Shown piece after piece: positions 8,938 through 18,525 of a stretch of DNA of 64,000 nt. The position numbers and the translations under genes are program-made. Numbering within the stretch: the stretch's first letter is position 1; every line of letters starts with the position of its first letter. The stretch lies in NCBI GenBank assembly GCA_019240215.1, contig JAFAYQ010000073.1:1-64000 (forward strand), given 5' to 3'. This stretch comes from Actinomycetota bacterium. GTDB taxonomy: Bacteria > Actinomycetota > Actinomycetes > Streptosporangiales > Streptosporangiaceae. The notes under the pieces were generated by a model. That model saw nothing but the letters and a program-made list of their open reading frames with translations, had not been told where the DNA came from and did no database searches.

Positions 8938-9642
8938 TCACCAGGGCAGTTCGCCCGTGTTTTCCTGGAAGGTGCCGGTGGGGCCGTCCTGGCCGATGGT
9001 CGCCATGCGCACGATGACCTCGACTGCGTCCGCGATCGGCTGGCCGCTGAATCCGTGGGCGCCGGTGAGGTCGGTGGCGGTGAAGCCGGGCTCGACCGCG
9101 TTGACCTTGACGTCCGGGAGGGCCTTGGCGTACTGGACGGTGAGCATCGAGACGGCCGCCTTGGACGCCGAGTAGGTGATCATCGCGGGGGCCTGCGACT
9201 CGTGGCGCTCGGGGCTGGTGGTCGCGTAGAAGGAGCCGAGGGCGCTGGAGATGTTCACCACCACCGGGTTCTCCGATTTGCGCAGCAGTGGCAGCGCGGC
9301 CTGGGTCACACGGATCACGCCGATGACGTTGGTGTCGAACTCCCTGAGCGCCGTCGCGCCGGTGAGCCCGTCGGTACCGATGCGGCCGTCCCAGATGCCG
9401 GCGTTGTTGACGAGGACGTCGAGGTGGCCCTCGTCCTGCTCGATCAGGTCCAGCGCGGTCTGCACGGACGCGTCGCCGGTGACGTCGATCTGGACGAACC
9501 GGCCGCCGAGCCCGGCCGCGGCCGCCTTGCCCCGCTCGCTGTCGCGGGCCCCAAGGTAGACCGTGTGGCCTCGTCCGATCAGGCGGCGGGCGGTCTCGTA
9601 GCCGAGTCCCTTGTTCGCCCCGGTGACCAGAGTCGTGGTCAT
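8938..9642 (-). CDS. SDR family oxidoreductase
   Basis: TLVTGANKGLGYETARRL Rossmann motif, NNAG, YSASK. Confidence 0.95.
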   Translation of the reverse strand: MTTTLVTGANKGLGYETARRLIGRGHTVYLGARDSERGKAAAAGLGGRFVQIDVTGDASVQTALDLIEQDEGHLDVLVNNAGIWDGRIGTDGLTGATALREFDTNVIGVIRVTQAALPLLRKSENPVVVNISSALGSFYATTSPERHESQAPAMITYSASKAAVSMLTVQYAKALPDVKVNAVEPGFTATDLTGAHGFSGQPIADAVEVIVRMATIGQDGPTGTFQENTGELPW

Positions 9643-9683
9643 GTCAGCGCTCCTTCACGTTTCGTTCCGGCTTACGGCGAGCG

Positions 9684-9703
9684 TCACGCCCAACAGGGTG
9701 ATC
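9684..9703 (-). promoter_or_regulatory. TCACCC-type dyad (site 4), upstream of SDR
   Basis: Reverse complement GATCACCCTGTTGGGCGTGA. Confidence 0.55.
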
Positions 9704-9789
9704 GGTCACCGCCCGAACTTTGTGAGCCGAAGCGCGGTGGCCGGCTGAGCCCGGTGAGGGTGCGATCACACCATGGAGGCGAAGACCGT

Positions 9790-9807
9790 TCACCCTGCCG
9801 AGGGCGA
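9790..9807 (+). promoter_or_regulatory. TCACCC-type element (site 5), upstream of SgcJ-like gene
   Basis: TCACCCTGCCGAGGGCGA. Confidence 0.35.
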
Positions 9808-9876
9808 GATTGGGCGTGCACCAGTGAGGAGCGCGGCCCGGCCCGGATGGTGGCACGTCAACCGTAGAAGGTGATC

Positions 9877-10311
9877 ATGGAGCAGTCAGTCGAGGCGATG
9901 AAGGCCGTTCCGGCCCGGATGATCGAGGCGTGGAATTGCGGGGACGCCGCAGGATTCTTCGCCGACTTCGCCGATGACGCGGTGTCAGCGGAAGTCGAGG
10001 GAACCGTCTTCCGGAGCCGCGCGGAGATGATCGCGGCCCAGGAGGCGATGTTCAGCACGGTGCTGAAAGGTTCCCGGCTGGTGCGAGGCGAGGTACCGTT
10101 CGCCAAGATCGTCAGCCCGGGCGTCGGCGTGGTCCACCATCGCGTCGGCCTGCTCATGCCGGGCGAGAAGGAGGCACCCGCGACCCGCTTTTCCATGCAG
10201 CTCTACGTCATGGTGTGGCGGGACGACCGCTGGGTGGTCGCGGCGATGGAGAACGCGCGCGTGCTCTCCCTGGAGACCATGGCGGCCATCGAGACCATGG
10301 CCGCCGGATAA
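9877..10311 (+). CDS. SgcJ/EcaC-like (NTF2/SnoaL-fold) protein
   Basis: RMIEAWNCGDAAGFFADFADDAVSAEVEGTVFRSRAEM...VVHHRVG...W.VAAMENAR. Confidence 0.75.
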   Translation: MEQSVEAMKAVPARMIEAWNCGDAAGFFADFADDAVSAEVEGTVFRSRAEMIAAQEAMFSTVLKGSRLVRGEVPFAKIVSPGVGVVHHRVGLLMPGEKEAPATRFSMQLYVMVWRDDRWVVAAMENARVLSLETMAAIETMAAG

Positions 10312-10384
10312 CTTTCACCCGTCGCCGGCCTTGGCAGCCGTGATCGCCGGGGCCCACAGACCCACGGGCGGCAAAGGAGCGTAT

Positions 10385-11353
10385 ATGAAATACCTCGAGG
10401 CAGCGGACCGCGCTGACGTGTTCGTCCAGCACGCCTTCGACGAGGACACGGCCGATCTCGGCGAGGTCCGCATGAACTTCGCCACGGCCGGCGACCCGAA
10501 GCGGCCTGCGCTGGTGCTCATTCCCGGCCAGAGCAGCTCCTGGTGGTCCTATGAGCAGGCCATGCCCCTTCTGGCCGGGCACTTCCAGGTATTCGCCGTT
10601 GATCTGCGGGGGCAGGGCCGCTCCACCTGGACCCCTGGGCGCTACACCCTGGACAACTTCGGAAACGATCTTGTCCGGTTCATCGACCTTGTCGTCCAGC
10701 GCCCCGCGATCATCAGCGGCCACTCCTCCGGCGGGACGGTCGCGGCCTGGCTGTCGGCCTTTGCCAAGCCCGGGCAGATCCGCGCATCCCTGTGGGAGGA
10801 CACGCCCATCTTCTCCTCGGAGACGAACCCGAGCTGTGGTCACTCAATCCACCAGGGCATCGGCCCGGTGTTCGCCCTCCGGAACAAGTGGCTCGGCGAC
10901 CAATGGTCGATCGGCGACTTCACCGGCATGCAGAAGGCTTTCCCGGTCGAGGTACCCGCGCCGATCGTCAAGGCTTTCGCTGGCTTCAGCCCGGCCAGCG
11001 TGAATCCGCCACAGCGACCGCCGCAGAACCTCAGGGAGTACGACCCGGAGTGGGGCAGGGCTTTCGTGTCCGGTTCTGCGACTGCCTCGTGTGACCACGA
11101 AAACATGGTCGCCCACGTCAGGGTCCCGGTGCTGTTCACCCACCACTTCCGCCAGATCGACGAAAGCACGGGCACGCTTACCGGCGCGATTTCCGATCAG
11201 CAGGTGCGACGGGCCGGAGAACTGGTCACCGCGGCCGGGCAGCCGTTCACATACCGCTCGTTCCCGCAGATGCCGCACGCGATGCACGAGTACGCCCCCG
11301 ACACTTACGCGAGCACGCTAACTGACTGGGCCGCCACGCTCGACCCCGACTGA
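10385..11353 (+). CDS. Alpha/beta hydrolase
   Basis: VLIPGQSSSWWSYEQAMPLLAGHFQVFAVDLRGQGRSTW; GHSSGG. Confidence 0.92.
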   Translation: MKYLEAADRADVFVQHAFDEDTADLGEVRMNFATAGDPKRPALVLIPGQSSSWWSYEQAMPLLAGHFQVFAVDLRGQGRSTWTPGRYTLDNFGNDLVRFIDLVVQRPAIISGHSSGGTVAAWLSAFAKPGQIRASLWEDTPIFSSETNPSCGHSIHQGIGPVFALRNKWLGDQWSIGDFTGMQKAFPVEVPAPIVKAFAGFSPASVNPPQRPPQNLREYDPEWGRAFVSGSATASCDHENMVAHVRVPVLFTHHFRQIDESTGTLTGAISDQQVRRAGELVTAAGQPFTYRSFPQMPHAMHEYAPDTYASTLTDWAATLDPD

Positions 11354-11449
11354 GGACCGGCATGAGGACATGCGGTGCCGCCCGTCGGGCAGCGCTCCGC
11401 GCTCGACGACGAGTCCGCCCGTGCACGTTTCACGAGGGAGGAACCCGAG

Positions 11450-12972
11450 GTGGACAAGTTCGATTTCGTGGTCGTAGGCGGCGGGACGGCCGGGTGCGTA
11501 CTGGCCGCCCGTCTGTCCGAGGACCCCCGGGCGTCGGTGCTCTTGCTGGAAGAAGGAGCGGCCGCGCCCCCGCGGACGCGGCCGATCCGCAGGCGTGGAT
11601 GTCTTTGTGGGCATCCCCGGCCATCACCGGCGGGGTGCCGCCGGGCCAGCCGGTCACGAGTTCCACCGATCCGATCCGACGCGGCCGGGTGCTGGGCGGC
11701 TCGTCGGCGATCAACACCATGATCTTCGTGCGCGGCCACCGGTCCAGTTACGACCGTTGGCCTGAATCGGGCGCCACGGGATGGGGCTTCGCTGACCTGC
11801 TGCCGTACTTCATGCGCACCGAGACCGCCCCGGGCCGTGACCCCGCGGTCCGCGGAACTTCCGGACCGCTGACCGTTGCCCCGGCGAACCCACTGAGCCT
11901 GGTGTTTGAGGCTTGCCTCGAAGGGGCCGAGGAAGCGGGGCACCGCCGGGCGGGCGACATCAGCGGCGGGCTGGAAGAGGGCTTCGGCCCACCGGACCTG
12001 AACATCGTCGCGGGCCGCCGCCAGAGCGCCGTCGATGCGTACCTGACACCGGCGGCGCGCCGCGGCAACCTCCGTGTCGTGACCGGGGCGCTCGTCCACC
12101 GTGTCCTGGTGCACCGGGATCGCTGCGATAGCGTCGAGTACAGCGTGGGCGGCGAACTAGTCCGGGCCGGGTGCACGGGAGAAGTGGTGCTCGCCGCGGG
12201 CGCCATCGGCTCGCCTCAGCTGCTGCAGCGCTCGGGGATCGGCCCGGCCGCCGCGCTCCGCCCGCACGGCATCCAGGCGGTCGTAAACCTGCCCGGTGTC
12301 GGTGAAGACCTGCAGGATCACCCCGGCGTGAGCCTGGTCTACGCCCCCGGCCAGCCGCTGATGGCAGGAAGGTTCAACCGCGCTGAGGTGCTGGGCCTGC
12401 TGCCCAACGATCCGGATGTGGGCTACCCCGACCTGCAGATCGCGTTCACCAACTTTCCGGTGCCCTCGCCCGGCGATGGCGGGCCGCAGGCGGTCCTCGT
12501 GGTCCTGGTCGCGCTGATGCAACCGTTCAGCCGGGGAACGGTCCGGCTGGCCAGCGCCAGCCCCGACGCGGCCCCCGTGGTAGCCCCGCGCTACCTGACC
12601 GACTCCCGCGACCTCGACGCTACCGTCAGGGGCCTGAAAATAGCCCGGGACATCCCGCGGACCAGAGCCCTGAAACCCTGGCTCGCGCAGGAAATCGCAC
12701 CCAGCCCCGACACCAGAGACGACGCGGCACTGCGCACCTACGCCACCGCGGCGGTCCTCTCCTGCAATCACCCAGTGGGCACCTGCCGGATCGGGACCGA
12801 CGACCTGGCAGTGGTCGACCCCGAACTGCGGGTACACGGCGTCAGCGGGCTCCGGGTCGCCGACGCGTCCGTCATGCCATCCATCGTCTCCGCCAACACC
12901 AACGCCACGGTCTACGCCATCGCCGAACGGGCCGCGGAAATGATACGGCTGGCCCACGAGAACGGGCGTTAA
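11450..12972 (+). pseudogene. GMC family oxidoreductase with one apparent frameshift near 11560
   Basis: N-terminus [32 protein letters not shown] in the 11375 frame; remainder [21 protein letters not shown]...NHPVGTCRIG...RVADASVMPSIVSANTNA in the 11362 frame; switch around a C5 run. Confidence 0.85.
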
Positions 12973-13053
12973 ACAGCGGTCAAGGCCTGAATAACTATTG
13001 ACTGGTCTGAGCAAGTTCTGCTGGCCGAACGGCCATCCTCTCGAGGGAGCACC

Positions 13054-13866
13054 TTGGATTCAGGCGATACGGCGCAGCGCAGCCTCGAACACTGGAGCGA
13101 GTGGGGCCTTCCCGAGATGGAGAAGTTCTACGCGCTCGCCACGGAGGACTACCGCCAGCTCGCGCTCGCGGCTGACTGGGCGGCGCTGCTCGGTGAACGC
13201 GCCCACCCGGGATGGTCGCTCCTCGATGTCGCCTGCGGCAGCGGCAAGTTCCCGACGGCCCTGGTGAAGTACACCGCGGCCGCATCGCTTCCTGGCGTCG
13301 CCTACGACCTGCTGGACCCGTCAGCCTTCTCCATAGCCACGGCTCGCGCCGCCCTCGCACCTCCGTTCATGGCCCGCAACGACCTGGTGATGCCCTTGCA
13401 GGAACTTCCCAGCTCCTGCGGCCCCTATGACGTCGTCTGGGCGACCCATGCCCTCTACGCCCTCCCACCCGCCGAACTTGACGCCGCCATGGCGCGTTTC
13501 GCGCTGGCCCTGGCCCCAGGAGGTCTGGGGTTCGTCGCGCAAGCGACGGCCCGCTCGCACTACCTGGCGTTCTACGACGCCTATCGGGCCGGGGTCCGGG
13601 ACGCGACTCCCTACACCACGGCCGAGCAGGTGGCGGCTTCCTTGCGCACCGCAGGCATGAACGTCCGTGAACAGGTGATCAGCTATGAGACGGGAACCAG
13701 CGACCGGGACGCCGCCGAGGGTTTCCTCCAGCGCTGCGCCTTCGACGACACCGTGAGCATCGAGGAGATGGAGGCCGCACCGATCCTGGGCGAGTACCTG
13801 GCGTCATGCCGGCGCCCCGATGGGTCCTACGTGTTCAGTAACGAAGTGGCCCTGCTGTGGATGTGA
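13054..13866 (+). CDS. Class I SAM-dependent methyltransferase (TTG start)
   Basis: SLLDVACGSGKFPTALVKY motif I, ...YDVVWATHALYALPPAELDAAMARFALALAPGG. Confidence 0.85.
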   Translation: MDSGDTAQRSLEHWSEWGLPEMEKFYALATEDYRQLALAADWAALLGERAHPGWSLLDVACGSGKFPTALVKYTAAASLPGVAYDLLDPSAFSIATARAALAPPFMARNDLVMPLQELPSSCGPYDVVWATHALYALPPAELDAAMARFALALAPGGLGFVAQATARSHYLAFYDAYRAGVRDATPYTTAEQVAASLRTAGMNVREQVISYETGTSDRDAAEGFLQRCAFDDTVSIEEMEAAPILGEYLASCRRPDGSYVFSNEVALLWM

Positions 13867-13885
13867 ACCCGGGGAGTTCCGCGCT

Positions 13886-13910
13886 CCCGCCGGCCAACCG
13901 TGACGGCGGG
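13886..13910 (+). terminator. Stem-loop downstream of methyltransferase
   Basis: CCCGCCG-N11-CGGCGGG. Confidence 0.4.
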
Positions 13911-13953
13911 ATTGACCAGGACTGGGCTGGTGGCCGGCCCTGGCCTCCCCGAC

Positions 13954-14006
13954 GTGGACCCCGCAAGGTCAAGCGCATCCTCGGCCAAGCCGCACGATGC
14001 GTCCAG
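13954..14006 (+). pseudogene. Remnant of the 3' end of a DUF2637-type gene
   Basis: gtggaccccgcaaggtcaagcgcatcctcggccaagccgcacga aligns with 55694-55738 and 16511-16555. Confidence 0.55.
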
Positions 14007-14021
14007 CAGGCACCGACGGCT

Positions 14022-14903
14022 TCAGTCGCGTGACGGACCAGTCGAGGGTGCGGCGGGCAGGTCTTCCGGGCTGGGCGGCGCGAAGCGGGGTGGGCGGCGC
14101 TCGGCCATGGCCCGGACACCTTCGCTGAAGTCGGGGCGCTGCATGTACTCGCCGATGAGTTCCTTGGAGGAATCGACGGCGGCGCCGACGTCGTGGCGGA
14201 GGAGTTCGGCGTAGAGCTGGCGCTTGGCGACGGTGGCCGACGCGGGTGAGACGTCGTGAGCCAGGTAGGCGGCGACCTCGTAGGCGCGGTCAAGTACCTG
14301 GCCGGCGGGGACGACGTCGTTGAGGTAACCGATCTCCTTCATCTCTTCGGCCAGCAGCACCCGGCCGGTGAACAGGATGTCGGCGGCGTGGGTGATGCCG
14401 ACCATGCGGGGCAGCAGCCAGGCCAGGCCGTACTCGGCCGGGAGGCCGAGCCGGGGTGTCGAGGTGGTGAACTTGGCGCCGGCGGCCGCGTAGCGCAGGT
14501 CGCAGAAGCCGGCGATCGCTACGGCGATACCCGCGCAGGCCCCGTTGATGGCAGCGATCACCGGGACCCGCAGGCCCCAGTGCCAGACCATGTCGTGGTC
14601 GAACTCGGGGCGGATCCCGTGCCCGGGCCTGGCGTTCTCGGCCAGGTTGACCGTGGACAGGTACTCCTGGTCGGTCTCGGTGTAGAACCCGAGCGCCTTG
14701 GCGTCGGCGCCCACACAGAACTGCCGGCCGGACCCGGTCACCACCACCGCCCGGACCGCCGGGTCGGCGTCGAGCTTGGCCATCAGGTAGCGGTACTCGG
14801 TGTTCATGCGGTTGGTCCAGGAGTTGCCGCGGCCGGGCCGGTCGAGCCAGACCGTCGCCACTCCGTCGTCGCGGACCTCGCAGCGAGTGACCTTAAGTTC
14901 CAT
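14022..14903 (-). CDS. Enoyl-CoA hydratase/isomerase family protein
   Basis: VVVTGSGRQFCVGADAKALG; INGACAGIAVAIAGFCDLRYAA. Confidence 0.93.
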   Translation of the reverse strand: MELKVTRCEVRDDGVATVWLDRPGRGNSWTNRMNTEYRYLMAKLDADPAVRAVVVTGSGRQFCVGADAKALGFYTETDQEYLSTVNLAENARPGHGIRPEFDHDMVWHWGLRVPVIAAINGACAGIAVAIAGFCDLRYAAAGAKFTTSTPRLGLPAEYGLAWLLPRMVGITHAADILFTGRVLLAEEMKEIGYLNDVVPAGQVLDRAYEVAAYLAHDVSPASATVAKRQLYAELLRHDVGAAVDSSKELIGEYMQRPDFSEGVRAMAERRPPRFAPPSPEDLPAAPSTGPSRD

Positions 14904-14916
14904 GGCTTGCTCCCTC

Positions 14917-15627
14917 TCAGCCTTGGGCTGGTCTGGCCACCGCGCCGACCGGCGAGCGCAGAGTGACGGTCGCGGTGGTGCACAGGGCACCGGCCGCGTT
15001 CCTCACGTCCACTCGCGCGACGCCGAGCGATCGCCCCTGGTGGACGACCTCTGGCTCGAAGCTCAACTCCCCCGTGGCCGGCCGCAGATAAGTTACCCGG
15101 ACGGATGCGACGTCCAGCCCCCGGCCAAGGAAGATCTGCTCGGCCGACATGACGGCCAGGGTCAGCAGCACCCCACCGTGGGTCACACCCTGCGGATTGC
15201 CGAGATCGGCGCGGGGAGGCAGCCGCAGACCGCCAGCATCACCCAGGTGCACCTGAAGCAGGTCGGCCAGGCAGCGGCCGCGCTCGATCACGTCAGCCAG
15301 CTCCGGCGGATCGACGACCTCGGCCGGAACGCCCGGGGTGAAACGGGCCCACGTGGTGGCGACGGCCAGGCAGCGGCCGGTGACGTCGCGAACCTCGGCC
15401 CGGGCCAGGCCACCCGCGTCGTCGATGAGTACGGGCGAGGCGGTCACGGCTACCAGTTGCCCGTCGGCCGGTACGGGCCGGGTGACGTCGATATTCAGCT
15501 CAGTGGTGACCGACCACTGTCCGGGCAATCGCCGGATCAGTACCGCCTGGCCGAGGACATCATCCAGCAGCACGCCCAGCCCGCTTGAACAGTCCCTTGA
15601 CCCTGCGCTGGCCCCCGGGAAGCGCAC
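14917..15627 (-). CDS. PaaI-type (tandem hotdog) thioesterase, N-terminus possibly truncated
   Basis: NPQGVTHGGVLLTLAVMSAEQIF; first hotdog begins abruptly at SGLGVLLDDVLGQAVLIRR. Confidence 0.7.
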   Translation of the reverse strand: MRFPGASAGSRDCSSGLGVLLDDVLGQAVLIRRLPGQWSVTTELNIDVTRPVPADGQLVAVTASPVLIDDAGGLARAEVRDVTGRCLAVATTWARFTPGVPAEVVDPPELADVIERGRCLADLLQVHLGDAGGLRLPPRADLGNPQGVTHGGVLLTLAVMSAEQIFLGRGLDVASVRVTYLRPATGELSFEPEVVHQGRSLGVARVDVRNAAGALCTTATVTLRSPVGAVARPAQG

Positions 15628-15764
15628 ATTCGCAGGTCAGAATGGCAATTCTGGCTGGCTACGTCCGGCCGCGCAGTCGCTTGATCGCGACGTCTCTTGA
15701 TCTTGGATTTTAATCTCTGGATCTTGAGAGGGACGTTCGAAATAATGCTCTGAACTGTGAAGCT

Positions 15765-16004
15765 ATGGTGATTCGAACCCCAGACCTCTTCCTGCCATGG
15801 ACGCAGGTTCCGTCCGAGGGGGTCGGGCATCGCCCCGACGTGGTCGATGACGGGTGCGGGGTGTGGACTGTCTCTGGATGGCCTGGGCGGGTGTTCACCC
15901 GGAACCAGGCGATCACGGCCATGCTCCTCGCGGAGCGGCTCGCCGCCGGATTCGGCGACGATGATCCGTTCGTCACTGGGTGGCGCGAGGAACTGGCGCG
16001 GTGA
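15765..16004 (+). CDS. Small protein typically found upstream of DUF2637 genes
   Basis: RVFTRNQAITAMLLAERLAAGFGDDDPFVTGWREELAR; stop overlaps GTG of the DUF2637 gene. Confidence 0.5.
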   Translation: MVIRTPDLFLPWTQVPSEGVGHRPDVVDDGCGVWTVSGWPGRVFTRNQAITAMLLAERLAAGFGDDDPFVTGWREELAR

Positions 16005-16555
16005 CCGATCGGCTCATCCGGATCACCACCGCGATCGCGGTGATGGCGGTGGCTCTCGTCGCCGCGGTCATCTCCTACCAGCACGCGTACGAGCTGGTGT
16101 GCTCGCCCGGGGAGTCCGGTCTGACGGCGCGGCTGGTCCCGTTCACCGTGGACGGATTGATCTGGGCGGCATTCATGGTGGTGCTGGACGCCAGCCGCCG
16201 GGGCCAGCCGGTACCACGGCTGGCGGCCTGGAGCCTGGGCGCCTGCGCCACCGTCGGCGCCAACCTGGGCGCACGGGGTGGGGCAGGGGCCGGTCGGCGC
16301 GCTGGTCAGCGCCTGGCCCGCACTGGCACTGGTCGGCTCATTCGAGCTACTGATGCTGCGGAGGCAGGTTGCGAAGCTCGGCACCAGGCTGAACCGCCAC
16401 TGGCGCACGAAGCACCACTAGAGCTCCCAGCTGCACCAACGCTGGAGCAGACCATCCGCGCTCGCCATGAGGCGGGCCGTAGCCAGCGCGCCATCGCTCG
16501 TGAATTCAACATCGACCGCCGCAAAGTCAAGCGCGTGCTCGACCAAGCGGCTTAG
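16001..16555 (+). pseudogene. DUF2637 domain protein with C-terminal HTH, frameshifted
   Basis: ITTAIAVMAVALVAAVISYQHAYELV...LTARLVPFTVDGLIWAAFMVVLDASRRGQPVPRLAAWSLGA then frame lost near 16265; third frame gives AHGVGQGPVGALVSAWPALALVGSFELLMLRRQVAKL; C-terminal QRAIAREFNIDRRKVKRVLDQAA. Confidence 0.82.
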
Positions 16556-16668
16556 CACAGTCAGCAGGTGATTGAGGCCAACTGCCGCGTCGCTGTCCCA
16601 GACGACGCCGGGCTGGCCACGGACTGCGGCCGACCGGTCGACGTGGGCTCGCTGACCCGGGTGCCCGG

Positions 16669-17691
16669 CTACGACGACGTCCGCATTAAGGGCTGACCGG
16701 ACGAGACCGAGACGCCGGGGGCGCCGCTCAGGTCGCCGGCGAACAGGGCGCGGAGCTCGGCGTCCTCGGCCGCGGTGGGGCGCCAGCCGGTGACGGCGGC
16801 GTTGGCGGTGACCTGGGCCGGGCTGGTCGCGCCGGTGACCAGGGTGGTCACGCCGGGCTGGGCCAGCAGCCATCCGTAGGCGACTTGGACCAGGCTCAGG
16901 TCGCGCTTGGCCGCGAACTCCCGCAACCGGTCCAGGGCCGCCCAGGGCGCCCGGGCGAGCAGGTGGGGCTTGAACCGGGTCACCTTGCCCTCGGCGGGCG
17001 ACTCGTCGCGCGTGTACTTGCCGGTCAAAAGGCCATTCTGGAGCGGGAAATAGGCCAGGAAACCTATGCCGAAGGCCGTCACCGCGGGTATCAGCTCCTC
17101 CTCCGCTTTCCGCCAGAGCAGGCTGTACTCGTTGGTGGTGGCGGCGAACCGCTGATACCCGTGCGCGCGGGCGGTGTGCTCAGCGTCGGCGATCTGCCAG
17201 CCAGCGAAGTTCGAGCTGCCGGTGTAGCGGACCTTTCCTTCCCGCACCAGTTCGTCGAGGACCTCCAGGGTCTCCTCGATCGGGGTGAGGGGGTCGGGCT
17301 GGTGCAGCTGGTAGAGGTCGATCCAGTCGGTGCGGAGGCGCCGGAGTGAGCCTTCGACCGCCAGCCGGACGTGGCGGCGGGAGCCGTGGGCGCCCCAGTC
17401 CGGTGGTCCGGGTGCCCCGTGGCGGCGGCTGAACTTGGTGGAGATGATCACGTCGTCCCGGTGGCCGGTCAGGGCCAGGCCGAGCATGGACTCGCTGACG
17501 CCGGGTTCATCACCGTAGGATTCCGCGGTGTCGAACAGGGTGACGCCGTGGTCGAGGGCCGTGCCCACGATCGCGTCCACGCCACGCTGGCCGCTCGGGA
17601 TCCGGTTCCGGTGACCGAAGGCGGCCGTGCCCAGGCCCAGCTCGGAGACGACCAGTCCGGAGCGGCCGGCGCTGCGAAACCCGATGCTCAC
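16669..17691 (-). CDS. Aldo/keto reductase
   Basis: VSELGLGTAAFG; LFDTAESYGD; IDLYQLHQPDPLTPIEETLEVLDELVREGKVRYTGSSNF. Confidence 0.96.
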   Translation of the reverse strand: MSIGFRSAGRSGLVVSELGLGTAAFGHRNRIPSGQRGVDAIVGTALDHGVTLFDTAESYGDEPGVSESMLGLALTGHRDDVIISTKFSRRHGAPGPPDWGAHGSRRHVRLAVEGSLRRLRTDWIDLYQLHQPDPLTPIEETLEVLDELVREGKVRYTGSSNFAGWQIADAEHTARAHGYQRFAATTNEYSLLWRKAEEELIPAVTAFGIGFLAYFPLQNGLLTGKYTRDESPAEGKVTRFKPHLLARAPWAALDRLREFAAKRDLSLVQVAYGWLLAQPGVTTLVTGATSPAQVTANAAVTGWRPTAAEDAELRALFAGDLSGAPGVSVSSGQPLMRTSS

Positions 17692-18521
17692 CGGGTCGCC
17701 CCGTCCCCAATTTCGATCTCGCGGCCGGGATCGGAGCTCCAGGCCGAGAACGAGCCCACGAACAAGGCAGCGGGCAGGCCGAGGCTGGCCAGCACGGCCA
17801 GTTCGTGAGCGCCGGCCACTCCCCCGCCGCAGTAGACCCCGGTCAGCCGGGTGCCCTCGATGCCGAGGGCGGCGAACCGCTCGCGCAGCGACTGCTCGTC
17901 CTGGAGGAGGCCGTCCGGGTCCAGGTTCCCGGTCGTCGGCGCGGCCTGGGCGCCCGGGATGTGCCCGTCGGCGAACGCCCCCAGCCCGCGGGCGTCGTAC
18001 AGCTCGCCGCGGGCGGCCCAGGCGGCGGCCTGGTCGGCGTCCAGCACGGGCAGGTGGCCGGGGCTGAGCGCCACGTCGCCCGGGACCGGGGTGGGCTCGG
18101 CCGTGCTGACCGGGTGGCCGCCGCGGAGCCAGGCCTGGTAGCCGCCGTCGAGCAGGCGGACGCTGCGCAAACCGGCCCAGCGCAGCACGAACCAGGCCCG
18201 TCCGGCCTTGGTCCCGGACACGTTGTCGTATACCACCACCGGGTCGCCAGCACTGATGCCCCAGGCCCGGGCCCGATCCTGGAGCAGGCCGATCGGCGGC
18301 AGCGGGCGGGCCCCGCTGAAGCCTTCCGGCTTCCCCTGCAGCTCGGTGGGCAGGTCGACGTAGACCGCGCCGGGGATGTGCCCGGCCTGGTACTCGGGCC
18401 GGCCGTCGGGGACCCCGTTCTGGTTGCGTACGTCCAGCACCACCGGCGGCCGGGGCCCGGCCAGCAGGGTGGCCAGCTCGGCGGCGGTGATGAAGTGCTC
18501 GGCGCGCGACGAAGTGGTCAT
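17688..18521 (-). CDS. Sulfurtransferase (tandem rhodanese)
   Basis: VVLDVRNQNGVPDGRPEYQAGHIPGAVYVDLPTEL; C-terminal active loop YCGGGVAGAHE. Confidence 0.92.
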   Translation of the reverse strand: MTTSSRAEHFITAAELATLLAGPRPPVVLDVRNQNGVPDGRPEYQAGHIPGAVYVDLPTELQGKPEGFSGARPLPPIGLLQDRARAWGISAGDPVVVYDNVSGTKAGRAWFVLRWAGLRSVRLLDGGYQAWLRGGHPVSTAEPTPVPGDVALSPGHLPVLDADQAAAWAARGELYDARGLGAFADGHIPGAQAAPTTGNLDPDGLLQDEQSLRERFAALGIEGTRLTGVYCGGGVAGAHELAVLASLGLPAALFVGSFSAWSSDPGREIEIGDGATR

Positions 18522-18525
18522 TCCT

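Noticed and set aside
15755-15800. tRNA-like T-arm (ggtgattcgaacccc) near 15770
   Set aside because: T-stem has a mismatch and no acceptor, D-arm or anticodon arm could be assembled; at most a tRNA relic.
16568-16696. Short + ORF VIEANCRVAVPDDAGLATDCGRPVDVGSLTRVPGYDDVRIKG
   Set aside because: Looks protein-like but no family recognised and it overlaps the aldo/keto reductase 3' end; possibly a fragment, not supportable as a gene.
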